Positions 33,474 to 41,297 of a stretch of DNA of 64,000 nt are shown piece by piece (the first letter of the stretch is position 1; every line of letters begins with the position of its first letter). A model generated the notes under the pieces. The model saw nothing but the letters and a program-made list of their open reading frames with translations. It had not been told where the DNA came from and did not search any database. This DNA comes from Streptomyces sp. SA15 (lineage in GTDB: Bacteria > Actinomycetota > Actinomycetes > Streptomycetales > Streptomycetaceae). The DNA lies in contig NZ_NTGE01000007.1 of the NCBI RefSeq assembly GCF_002291145.1, forward strand, positions 1-64,000. Direction: 5' to 3'. A program made the position numbers and the translations under genes.

Positions 33474-34522
33474 TTCTTGTACACCCCCTGCTCGCCGAGC
33501 AGGTGCGCGAACTTGTTCGCGCCCAGGACGAGACAGACTCCGATGGCGCCCTTGACGAGGCCGACCGCGGCCGCGTAGCTGAAGTCGCCGTTCTGGATAC
33601 CCATGTTCCACACGTACGTGTCGAGGACCTCGCTGGCCCCCGCGCCGACCGCGTCCCGCTGGAGCAGGAACTGTTCGAATCCGACGCTCAGCGCGTCACC
33701 CACCCGCAGCACGAGCAGCAGCGCGATCACCGGGCGCAGAGCGGGCAGCGTCACATGCCACATGCGTCGCCAGCGCCCCGCGCCGTCCATGGCTGCCGCC
33801 TCGTACAGATCGGTGCTGACCGCGGCCAGCGCGGCGAGGAAGACGATGATCCCCCAGCCGGCGTCCTTCCACACGGCCTGCGCGGTGACCAGGTACTTGA
33901 ACAGGTCCGCGTTGGTCATCAGGTCGAAGCCGCTCCACCCGTGGTCCTCGAGGGTCTGGGCGATGATGCCCGCGCCGCCGAAGATCTGCTGGAAGACGGT
34001 GACCACGAGGACCCACGAGAAGAAGTGCGGCAGATACATGATCGCTTGCGCCACGGCCCGGACCCGGGGCCTGATCACGCTGTTGATGAGCAGCGCGAGG
34101 GCGATGGGGATCGGGAAGAACAGCACCAGTTGGAGCACGAAGAGGACGATGGTGTTCTGCGCGGCGTCCCAGAACAGCGGGTCGTCGACCATCCGCGAGA
34201 ACTGCTCGACGCCGACCCAGGGACTGTGGAAGATCGCTGTGATGCCGTTGCTGGAGACATACGGGTCGTAGTCCTGGAAGGCGACGACGTTGCCGAGCAA
34301 CGGGACGTAGTTGAAGATCAGGAGCAGCACGATGACGGGCAGCGTCATCAGGATGAGTGCGCGGTCGCGGCGCAGCCGGATCCGCCAGGGAATCTTGCCC
34401 GCCCTGCCCGCCTTGCGCGGCACCCGCTCCTTCTCCACAACCGTGGCGACCGCGGCCGTCGGCTCCTCGACGGCCGCGGGGGGACGACTCCCGTCGGGCC
34501 TGCTCCCGGCCGTGAGAGACAT
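33470..34522 (-). CDS. ABC oligosaccharide transporter permease (LplB/YteP type)
   Basis: A 350-residue permease. A charged N-tail of about 50 residues precedes ALILMTLPVIVLLLIFNYVP and the motif PLLGNVVAFQDYDPY, typical of LplB-like proteins. The EAA loop reads LYEAAAMDGAGRWRRMWHVT (about 240-259), and the C-terminus is FAHLLGEQGVYKK. Its ATG overlaps the lipoprotein stop by one base (TGATG). The start MSLTAGSRPDG is supported by this coupling, since longer in-frame extensions run through the binding-protein gene. Confidence 0.92.
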   Translation of the reverse strand: MSLTAGSRPDGSRPPAAVEEPTAAVATVVEKERVPRKAGRAGKIPWRIRLRRDRALILMTLPVIVLLLIFNYVPLLGNVVAFQDYDPYVSSNGITAIFHSPWVGVEQFSRMVDDPLFWDAAQNTIVLFVLQLVLFFPIPIALALLINSVIRPRVRAVAQAIMYLPHFFSWVLVVTVFQQIFGGAGIIAQTLEDHGWSGFDLMTNADLFKYLVTAQAVWKDAGWGIIVFLAALAAVSTDLYEAAAMDGAGRWRRMWHVTLPALRPVIALLLVLRVGDALSVGFEQFLLQRDAVGAGASEVLDTYVWNMGIQNGDFSYAAAVGLVKGAIGVCLVLGANKFAHLLGEQGVYKK

Positions 34523-36201
34523 CAGTTGCCGCTGCCGTTCTTGTCGATGAGCTGCTTGTACCAGTCGCGCAGCTTGTCGCCGCCGGAGGACTTCCAGGTG
34601 GAGATGGCGGCCTGCACGTCCGACAGCTTCCGATTGCCGCGCACGTAGTCGAGCTCCAGCTGCTCGAACTGGCTGGAGAGGTTCGCGTAGCGGGTCGGCT
34701 CGACGATGTTCATGCCGAAGGTGGACGTCTTCTTCATGAAGGCGCCCATCCGCTGCTGCCACTCGACCTGCTTGCGGGCGACGTCGGGGAAGTCGGGGTG
34801 GGCGAAGTAGGCGGCCGGCGCGGCCAGCATCACCCAGGCGTTGAGCACCTCGGAGTTGCCCAGGTCGTTCTTGACCGGGACGCCGTCCTTGACCGTGTAG
34901 TGGGTGCCCTCGACGCCGTAGTCGACGAGCATCCGCTCCTTGGTGCCGTAGGGCGCCGCCGAGAAGTTGGCGGCGGCCAGCGCGTTCTCGATCGTCGCCT
35001 TCGAGGCGCCCTTGCGGATCAGCGACCAGATGGTGGCGGGCTGCGACGCGTACAGCGTCGGGTTGCCGCCGTCCGCGCCGAAGAGGTCGATGGCGTCGAT
35101 CTGGAGGTCCGGGTTGGACTGGGCCTGTTCGGCGGTCTTTCCGTACCAGTCGGCGATGTTGGTGTTGTAGACCAGGATCTGCCCGGCGGTGAACCGCTGG
35201 CCCTGGTCGCCCGAGCGCGCCTTGTCGTCGGGGTGGACCACGCCCGCGTCGAACAGCTTGCGGACCCACTCCAGGGCTTCCAGGTACTCGGGCTGCTCGA
35301 TGCGGTACGTCAGCTTCCCGTCGGATCCGATGTCCCAGCCGATCGTCCCGGAGCCACGGACCCCGAAGATGCTCCACGCCGACCAGGTCATGTCACCGCA
35401 GGCCCACACCTTGGCCTTGGAGCTGGTGGCCTCTTTGGCCCAGCTCATGAACTCGTCGGGCGACTTGGGTACCGAGTAACCCTTCTTGTCGAAGATGTCC
35501 TTGCGGTACAAGGGCGTGATCCAGTTCGCGGTGGCGGCCGGCATCGGGATGCCGCGCAGCGCACCGCCGAAGATGCCCATGCGCCAGGCGTCGGAGGGGA
35601 TCGCGGCCAGGTTCGGGTACTTCTTGACCTTGTCGCCCGCCAGGTACGGGCCGAGGTCCATGAACTTCGCGGTGACCGCGTTCGCGATCTTGCCGACCAG
35701 CTCCCAGCCCGGCACGACCACCATGTCGGGTATGGAGCTGGAGGCGAGGACGGCGCCGAGCTTCTCGCCATAGGTGTTGCCGTCCTGGTTCTGCCAGGTG
35801 ACCTTGGTGCCCGCGGCGGCGTCGAGTGCCCTGTAGTAGGCGCAGCCGGCCTTCGGTGGGGAGCCCCAGAACGGGGACATGATCTTGAAGGGGGCGCCGG
35901 TGCCGAGCTTCTCCGGGACCGAGGTGGCGAGGGCCGCGAGCTCGACCTTGCCGGTGTATCCGGAAGCCGAACCGTTCTTCGAGGGCAGGTCCGGCTTGGC
36001 GACCGCGCTGGCGACGAACGTCGGGAGCAGCTTGTCCGCGGCCTTGCCCGACGTGGTCCCCTCACGCGACCCGCTGTCCGAACCGCCACAGGCGGAGAGC
36101 AGCGGCATCCCGCCCGCCACCGCGGCGGTGGCGACCGCGGTGGAGGCGAGGAAGCTTCTCCGGCTCGGCCCGGAGGAGGCGGAAGCGGCGTTCGGCGTCA
36201 T
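34522..36201 (-). CDS. Oligosaccharide-binding lipoprotein (long LplA/YtcQ type)
   Basis: A 559-residue extracellular binding protein, clearly longer than ordinary sugar-binding proteins (about 430) and typical of importers for larger, branched oligosaccharides. The N-terminus SRRSFLASTAVATAAVAGG is a Tat-like signal ending in the lipobox LLSAC (about 34-38), so it is a lipidated Tat substrate. The first lobe has FKIMSPFWGSPPKAGCAYYR. It is the first gene of the operon. Upstream lies a LacI operator at 36325 and a plausible promoter at 36349-36377. It probably captures xyloglucan oligosaccharides made by GH74 and GH12. Confidence 0.92.
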   Translation of the reverse strand: MTPNAASASSGPSRRSFLASTAVATAAVAGGMPLLSACGGSDSGSREGTTSGKAADKLLPTFVASAVAKPDLPSKNGSASGYTGKVELAALATSVPEKLGTGAPFKIMSPFWGSPPKAGCAYYRALDAAAGTKVTWQNQDGNTYGEKLGAVLASSSIPDMVVVPGWELVGKIANAVTAKFMDLGPYLAGDKVKKYPNLAAIPSDAWRMGIFGGALRGIPMPAATANWITPLYRKDIFDKKGYSVPKSPDEFMSWAKEATSSKAKVWACGDMTWSAWSIFGVRGSGTIGWDIGSDGKLTYRIEQPEYLEALEWVRKLFDAGVVHPDDKARSGDQGQRFTAGQILVYNTNIADWYGKTAEQAQSNPDLQIDAIDLFGADGGNPTLYASQPATIWSLIRKGASKATIENALAAANFSAAPYGTKERMLVDYGVEGTHYTVKDGVPVKNDLGNSEVLNAWVMLAAPAAYFAHPDFPDVARKQVEWQQRMGAFMKKTSTFGMNIVEPTRYANLSSQFEQLELDYVRGNRKLSDVQAAISTWKSSGGDKLRDWYKQLIDKNGSGN

Positions 36202-36324
36202 TGCGTCAACCCTTCATGGCGCACCAGGACACCCGGCGGGGGAGCCGTCGGCTGCGGTGTCTTGAGTGGAACTGGCTGAGCTGAAGCGGCCCCGGTTCCT
36301 CGATCATCGAGATAGTCGAAGTAG

Positions 36325-36338
36325 TCGAAGCGCTTCGA
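36325..36338 (-). promoter_or_regulatory. LacI-type operator for the ABC-GH74 operon
   Basis: TCGAAGCGCTTCGA is identical to the operator at 11298. It lies just downstream of the predicted -10 element (36349-36354) in the minus-strand direction, a position where a bound repressor blocks initiation. Confidence 0.82.
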
Positions 36339-36348
36339 TGTTGCTGCG

Positions 36349-36377
36349 AGGTTAAGTGAAGGCATGGGGGTGCACAA
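36349..36377 (-). promoter_or_regulatory. Predicted promoter of the ABC-GH74 operon
   Basis: On the minus strand TTGTGC (36377-36372) and TAACCT (36354-36349) are separated by 17 bases, an acceptable housekeeping-type promoter. The operator at 36325-36338 follows at about the expected start site. It is weak by sequence alone; the operator position supports it. Confidence 0.5.
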
Positions 36378-36477
36378 GGGTCGATTCCAAGATTCCTCCG
36401 AGGTGTAGAGGAGTCGACCGCTCTTCTATGCCGCTTGAAATAACGGTCAGGAGTCGGACTTGTTGCCCCGGTGTCTC

Positions 36478-36506
36478 TTGACACCACCCCCGGATCGAAT
36501 GAGCAT
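36478..36506 (+). promoter_or_regulatory. Predicted promoter of the GH3 gene
   Basis: A consensus TTGACA at 36478-36483 is followed after 17 bases by GAGCAT (36501-36506), a poor -10 that abuts the operator at 36506-36519. Start of transcription would fall inside the operator. Confidence 0.5.
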
Positions 36507-36519
36507 CGAAGCGCTTCGA
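36506..36519 (+). promoter_or_regulatory. LacI-type operator for GH3
   Basis: TCGAAGCGCTTCGA is identical to the copies at 11298 and 36325. It ends 36 bp before the GH3 start codon and overlaps the predicted -10/+1 region. Confidence 0.82.
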
Positions 36520-36555
36520 AAGCGCGTCGCCGCTCCACAGCAAAGGGAACCCCAC

Positions 36556-39396
36556 GTGACCGCACAAACGCCGCCCACGCCGCCGTTCCGCGACCAGCAG
36601 CTGCCGTTCGCGAAGCGCATCGACGACCTGCTGTCGCGGCTGACCCTCGACGAGAAGGTCGGTTTCCTGCACCAGTTCGCGCCCGCGGTCGAGCGCCTCG
36701 GCATCGCCGCCTTCCGCACCGGCCAGGAGGCCCTGCACGGAGTGGCGTGGATGGGCCCGGCGACGGTGTTCCCGCAGGCGGTGGGCCTTGGCGCGACCTG
36801 GAACACGGATCTCGTACGACGGGTCGGCGAGGCGGTGTCCAAGGAGGTCCGGGCCATGCGCGCCCGCGACGACCGCGTCGGGCTGAACGTCTGGTCGCCG
36901 ACCGTCAACCTCCTCCGCCACCCCCTGTGGGGCCGCAACGAGGAGGGCTACTCGGAGGACCCCAAGCTCACCTCCGCCATCGCCGCCGCGTACACGCACG
37001 GCCTGCGCGGCGACCACCCGACGTACTGGCGCACCGCTCCCGTCCTCAAGCACTGGCTCGCGCACAACAACGAGACGGACCGGTCCACCGCGTCGAGTTC
37101 GGTCCGCCCGCGCGTGCTGCACGAGTACGACCTGCGGGCCTTCCGCGAGACGGTCGAGGCGGGCGCGACGGCCGGGGTGATGCCGGCGTACAACCTGGTC
37201 AACGGCCGCCCGAACCACGTCTCGCCCTACCTGCGCGAGCACCTGCGCGCCTGGACGGACGAGGAACTGCTGGTCTGCTCGGACGCGGGCGCGCCCTCCA
37301 ACCTGGTCGACTCCGAGCACTACTTCGACACCCACGAGGAGGCCACGGCCGCCTCCCTCCTCGCCGGAGTCGACAGCTTCACCGACCACGGCACGGACAG
37401 CTCGCAGATCGTCGCGCGCATCCAGGGGGCCCTGGAACAGCGTCTGCTGACCGAGGGCGACATCGACACGGCCGTACGCCGCCAGCTCTCGGTCCGTTTC
37501 CGGCTCGGCGAGTTCGACCCGCACGACGACCCGTACGCCGACACCCGGTACTTCGACACCCCGGAGCACCGGGCGCTCGCCCAGGAGGCCGCCGAGCAGG
37601 CGATCGTGCTGCTCAAGAACGACGGCGTGCTGCCGCTGGCCCTCGACACGCGTATCGCCGTGGTCGGTCTGCTCGCCGACGAGTGCAAGCTGGACTGGTA
37701 CAGCGGCACGCTGATCCACCGCTCCACCCCGCTGGAGGGCCTGTACGAGCGGTTCGGCGCCGAGCGGGTGGAGTTCGCGGAGGGCGTGGACCGGGTACTG
37801 CTGAAGACCTCCGCAGGCACGTTCCTCCACGTGCCTGAGGCCAAGGACACCGCCGACGAGGTACGCGGCGCCGAGGGCGCCTTGGACCCGGCCCTCCTCG
37901 CGGGCCGCACGGACCTTCCCCCGCTCACCGCGGACGCCACCGGCACGGAACTCGCGCTCGTCGACTGGGGCGAGGGCGTCCTCACGCTCCGCGCGCCCGA
38001 CGGCCGCTACCTCTCGGTCGCCGAGGACGGCTACCTCCGCGCCTCCGCCGACCAGCCCGGAGGCTGGATCGTCCAGGAGACGTTCCGCCTGGAACCGCAC
38101 GAGAACGGACACCTCCTCAGGCATGTCGGTACGGGTCGCCACGTCTCTGTCGCCGCCGACGGAGCAAAGGTTGCCGACGAGCATCCGGAAACGTTCGAGC
38201 TGATCATCGTCGAACGCGGTGAGGACGCGGTGACCCGGGTCACCGCACAGGCCGACGTCGTCCTGGTGGTCGCGGGCAACGACCCGCACATCAACGGCCG
38301 CGAGACCGAGGACCGTACGACCCTGCGGCTGCCCGCCCAGCAGGAGCGGCTGCTGCGCGCCGCCCGCGCCGCGAACCCGAACACCGTGCTGGCGCTGGTC
38401 TCGGCGTACCCGTACGCGGTCGACACCGCCGACCTCCCGGCGGCGCTGTGGACGGCCCACGGCGGCCAGGCGGCCGGCACCGCCCTGGCCCGCGTGCTGG
38501 CCGGCGACGTCTCCCCCGCGGGCCGCCTCCCGCAGACCTGGTACGCCGACGACACCGACCTGCCCGACCTCCTCGACTACGACGTGATCGGCGGCCGCCA
38601 GACGTACCTCTACTTCGAGGGCACGCCGCTGTTCCCGTTCGGACACGGGCTGTCGTACGCCTCGTTCTCGTACGGCGATCTGACGGCACGGGTCGACGGC
38701 GAGACACTGCATGTCTCCTTCACGATCACGAACACCGGTGACGTCACCGCCGACGAGGTCGCCCAGCTCTACACACGCGCCGCGGACCCGACGGTCCCGC
38801 GCCCGCGCCGCGAGCTGGCGGCGCACCGCAGGATCACTCTGGCCCCCGGTGGCCGCGCGGAGCTCACCTTCGAACTCCCCCTGTCCGTCCTCGAGTTCTG
38901 GGACGTGGCCCAGGGCGGCCGCTGGCGCCTGGAGCCGGGTCCGTACGAGATCCTGGCCGGCGCCTCCAGCGAGGACATCCGCCTCCGTACGACCGTGCTG
39001 CTCGACGGCGAGCCCGCCGCCCCACGCGCCGTCCGCGAACGCGGCCTGGACGCGGCGGACTTCGACGAGCAGAGCGGCATCGACATCGTGGACCGTACGA
39101 AGACCTCGGGCGACGCGGTGACGGCGGCGGAGGGCCGGACCGGTGAACTGCTGTACCGGTCCTGCGACTTCGGCGGCGGCGTCACGGAGGTGACGGCCGC
39201 GGTGGCGGGCGAGGGCGCGGTCGAGATCTCGCTGGACGGCGGCCCGGTACTGGCCACTTTGACGGCCGACGCGTCGGACTCCGGGCCGTACGACTACACC
39301 ACGCTCGGCGCCGGGATCGTCGCCGAGGGCGTGCACGACGTGCACCTCAGACTGCGCGGCCCGTTGCGGCTTGCGCGCGTCGGCTTCTCCGGTTGA
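36556..39396 (+). CDS. GH3 beta-glucosidase with inserted beta-trefoil-like domain and C-terminal CBM
   Basis: A 946-residue family 3 hydrolase with no signal peptide, so cytoplasmic. The GTG start follows AAGGGAA. The N-terminal barrel carries the nucleophile D243 in LLVCSDAGA; the KHWLAHNNETDR segment (about 172) binds substrate. The second alpha/beta domain begins NDGVLPLAL. It is interrupted after about residue 415 by roughly 150 residues with TLRAPDGRYLSVAEDGYLRA and LLRHVGTGRHVSVAADG, a repeat pattern of a fascin/ricin-like beta-trefoil in place of the PA14 insert common in this family. The domain resumes at VVLVVAGNDPHINGRE, then a fibronectin-III-like domain and a C-terminal CBM6-like module (about 840-946). 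Predicted role: removal of glucose from de-branched oligosaccharides. Confidence 0.88.
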   Translation: MTAQTPPTPPFRDQQLPFAKRIDDLLSRLTLDEKVGFLHQFAPAVERLGIAAFRTGQEALHGVAWMGPATVFPQAVGLGATWNTDLVRRVGEAVSKEVRAMRARDDRVGLNVWSPTVNLLRHPLWGRNEEGYSEDPKLTSAIAAAYTHGLRGDHPTYWRTAPVLKHWLAHNNETDRSTASSSVRPRVLHEYDLRAFRETVEAGATAGVMPAYNLVNGRPNHVSPYLREHLRAWTDEELLVCSDAGAPSNLVDSEHYFDTHEEATAASLLAGVDSFTDHGTDSSQIVARIQGALEQRLLTEGDIDTAVRRQLSVRFRLGEFDPHDDPYADTRYFDTPEHRALAQEAAEQAIVLLKNDGVLPLALDTRIAVVGLLADECKLDWYSGTLIHRSTPLEGLYERFGAERVEFAEGVDRVLLKTSAGTFLHVPEAKDTADEVRGAEGALDPALLAGRTDLPPLTADATGTELALVDWGEGVLTLRAPDGRYLSVAEDGYLRASADQPGGWIVQETFRLEPHENGHLLRHVGTGRHVSVAADGAKVADEHPETFELIIVERGEDAVTRVTAQADVVLVVAGNDPHINGRETEDRTTLRLPAQQERLLRAARAANPNTVLALVSAYPYAVDTADLPAALWTAHGGQAAGTALARVLAGDVSPAGRLPQTWYADDTDLPDLLDYDVIGGRQTYLYFEGTPLFPFGHGLSYASFSYGDLTARVDGETLHVSFTITNTGDVTADEVAQLYTRAADPTVPRPRRELAAHRRITLAPGGRAELTFELPLSVLEFWDVAQGGRWRLEPGPYEILAGASSEDIRLRTTVLLDGEPAAPRAVRERGLDAADFDEQSGIDIVDRTKTSGDAVTAAEGRTGELLYRSCDFGGGVTEVTAAVAGEGAVEISLDGGPVLATLTADASDSGPYDYTTLGAGIVAEGVHDVHLRLRGPLRLARVGFSG

Positions 39397-39421
39397 GGGT
39401 CCGGACGAGGCCGACTTGAAG

Positions 39422-39461
39422 AAGGGGCCCGGCACCGGAAGGCATCGATGCCGGGCCCCTT
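39422..39461. terminator. Bidirectional terminator between GH3 and aldehyde dehydrogenase
   Basis: A perfect 13-bp stem, AAGGGGCCCGGCA (39422-39434) with TGCCGGGCCCCTT (39449-39461), has a 14-base loop and starts 26 bases after the GH3 stop, serving both convergent genes. Confidence 0.85.
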
Positions 39462-39474
39462 CGGGCAGCTTAGC

Positions 39475-39492
39475 TGAAAATGGTTGCCATTA
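39475..39492. promoter_or_regulatory. Zur-box-like sequence in a 3' region
   Basis: TGAAAATGGTTGCCATTA matches the actinobacterial zinc-regulator (Zur) box pattern, as I remember it, in all but one position. It has a small palindrome, AATGG-TTG-CCATT. It lies between two convergent genes rather than in a promoter, so a regulatory role is doubtful; it may be a chance match or a relic. Confidence 0.3.
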
Positions 39493-39493
39493 G

Positions 39494-40939
39494 CTAGAGG
39501 GTGAGCCCGGTCAGCACGAGAACCCGCTCGTACGTGTAGTCGTCCATCGCGAACTTCACGCCCTCGCGGCCCATGCCGGACTGCTTGACGCCGCCGTACG
39601 GCATCTGGTCGGCACGGTAGGAGGGCACGTCGCCGATGACGACACCGCCGACCTCGAGTGCGCGGTGGGCACGGAAGGCGACCTGCAGGTCATGGGTGAA
39701 CACCCCTGCCTGGAGGCCGAACTTGGAGTCGTTGACGGCGGCGAAGGCGGCGGCCTCCCCGTCGACCTTCTGCACGGTCAGGACGGGCCCGAAGACCTCC
39801 TCGCAGGAGATCGTGGTGTCCGCCGGTACGTCGGTGAGGACGGTCGGCGCGTACGAGGCGCCGTCCCGCTTGCCGCCGGTGAGGAGGTTCGCCCCGGCCT
39901 CGACGGCTTCGTGGACCCACGCCTCGACGCGCTTGGCGGCGTCCTCGCTGACCAGCGGCCCGACGTCGGTCTTGTCGTCGCTGGGGTCGCCGGTGACCTG
40001 GCTCTCGACGGCGGCGACGACGCGGGGCAGCAGGCGGTCGTAGACGGAGGCGTCGGCGATGACCCGCTGCACGGAGATGCAGGACTGGCCGCCCTGGTAG
40101 TTGGAGAAGGTGGCGATGCGGGTGGCGGCCCAGTCGAGGTCGGCGTCGGAGGCGTAGTCCCCGAGGACGACGGCGGCGCCGTTGCCGCCCAGCTCCAGGG
40201 TGCAGTGCTTGCGCGGCACCGAGTCCATGATCGCGTAACCGACCTTGTCGGAACCGGTGAAGGAGATGACGGGCAGGCGCGGATCCTGTACGAGTGCGGG
40301 CATCCGCTCGTTGGCTACGGGGAGGATGCTCCACGACCCGGCGGGGAGCTCGGTCTCGGCGAGGAGTTCGCCTATGACGAGGCCGGAGAGCGGGGTGGCG
40401 GGTGCCGGCTTGAGGATGATCGGCGCGCCTGCCGCTATCGCGGGTGCGATCTTGTGGGCGCACAGGTTGAGCGGGAAGTTGAAGGGCGCGATGCCGAGGA
40501 CGACGCCCTTCGGGAAGCGGCGGGTGAGGGCGAGACGGCCCTGGCCGCCGGGGTCGGTGTCGAGGCGCTGGGCCTCACCGCCGTTGAAGCGCCGGGCCTC
40601 CTCGGCGGCGAACCGGAACACGGAGACCGCGCGGCCGACTTCCCCCCGGGCCCACTTGACCGGCTTGCCGTTCTCGGCGGAGATCAGCCGGGCGATCTCC
40701 TCGGTGCGCTCGACGAGCCGCTTGCTGACGTGGTCGAGGGCGGCGGCGCGCACGTGGGCCGGCGTGGCGGCGAAGTCCTCGCGGACGGCGTAGGCGGCGG
40801 CGATGGCCTCTTCGACGTGGGCGTCCGTGGGGACGCTGACCTTGCCGACCAGTCGGCCGTCCCACGGGGAGGTGACGTCGAAGGTGTCCTCGCCGGTGGC
40901 CTGGCGGCCGGCGAGCCAGAAGGCGTGGGTGGAAGTCAT
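39494..40939 (-). CDS. NAD(P)-dependent aldehyde dehydrogenase
   Basis: A 481-residue cytoplasmic aldehyde dehydrogenase. The coenzyme-binding region shows GVVLGIAPFNFPLNLCAHKI (about 150-169) and VISFTGSDKVG; the general base Glu is in LELGGNG (about 255) and the catalytic Cys in GGQSCISVQR (about 290). The start MTSTHAFWLAG is at ATG 40937-40939. It is the first gene beyond the carbohydrate island, convergent with GH3. The aldehyde is not predictable. Lactaldehyde, the product of fucose breakdown, would fit the island biochemically, but no fucose pathway gene is adjacent, and the gene may belong to the older chromosome. Confidence 0.88.
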   Translation of the reverse strand: MTSTHAFWLAGRQATGEDTFDVTSPWDGRLVGKVSVPTDAHVEEAIAAAYAVREDFAATPAHVRAAALDHVSKRLVERTEEIARLISAENGKPVKWARGEVGRAVSVFRFAAEEARRFNGGEAQRLDTDPGGQGRLALTRRFPKGVVLGIAPFNFPLNLCAHKIAPAIAAGAPIILKPAPATPLSGLVIGELLAETELPAGSWSILPVANERMPALVQDPRLPVISFTGSDKVGYAIMDSVPRKHCTLELGGNGAAVVLGDYASDADLDWAATRIATFSNYQGGQSCISVQRVIADASVYDRLLPRVVAAVESQVTGDPSDDKTDVGPLVSEDAAKRVEAWVHEAVEAGANLLTGGKRDGASYAPTVLTDVPADTTISCEEVFGPVLTVQKVDGEAAAFAAVNDSKFGLQAGVFTHDLQVAFRAHRALEVGGVVIGDVPSYRADQMPYGGVKQSGMGREGVKFAMDDYTYERVLVLTGLTL

Positions 40940-41297
40940 CGTGGAGTTCCGGCCCTTCCGTGGTGGGGGTGTGCGTGGTGTCGGGGTCCACGGTAGGGCG
41001 GGGGTGGGCGGGGGGCGCTTGTCCGAGTCGTACTGGTGGAGGTGGGAGGTGCGCCGGATTGGCGTGGTGGGTGGGGGTGCGGCTCGAGGACGACCCGACC
41101 GGCACCGCCGCAGAGTAATAGTCAAGACCTGTGGATCGTTCTAGTTGTCGTCGCAGTTCCGATGCCATCGGCGGTTCGACGTCGTGTCACTCCTGAAGAA
41201 CTGGTCGGCCTCAGCGAGCAAGAAGCCTCCGCCCGCGTACGGCTCCTATGACTTGCAGAGGGCGCACACGAGACGGTAGCTACGGGGACTACGTCAC
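40940..41297. other. Intergenic region with a short gene fragment
   Basis: This 358-bp stretch contains the presumed promoter of the aldehyde dehydrogenase and the plus-strand fragment at 41162-41251. I see no intact gene, strong hairpin or operator in the rest. Confidence 0.5.
41162..41251 (+). pseudogene. Short ORF resembling the start of an I78-type inhibitor
   Basis: ATG at 41162 opens a 29-codon frame reading TPEELVGLSEQEASARVRLL before TGA. The ELVGLSEQEA pattern recalls the N-terminal part of potato-type inhibitor I78 family proteins, which are usually about 80-100 residues. The rest of such a protein is absent, so this is either a truncated remnant or chance. It has no ribosome site that I would trust. 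Confidence 0.25.

Larger units (their letters stand above)
36202..36555. other. Divergent regulatory region between the ABC-GH74 operon and GH3
   Basis: This 354-bp region holds no gene. It carries two perfect TCGAAGCGCTTCGA operators (36325 and 36506), one for each direction, extra TCGAAG half-sites at about 36314-36322, and candidate promoters on both strands. The arrangement lets one LacI repressor control the importer operon and the GH3 gene together. Confidence 0.75.

Noticed and set aside
36352..39435. A 1027-codon open frame antisense to GH3
   Set aside because: Same compositional shadow; the plus strand encodes an unambiguous GH3 enzyme, and the antisense frame runs through both the operator and the terminator.
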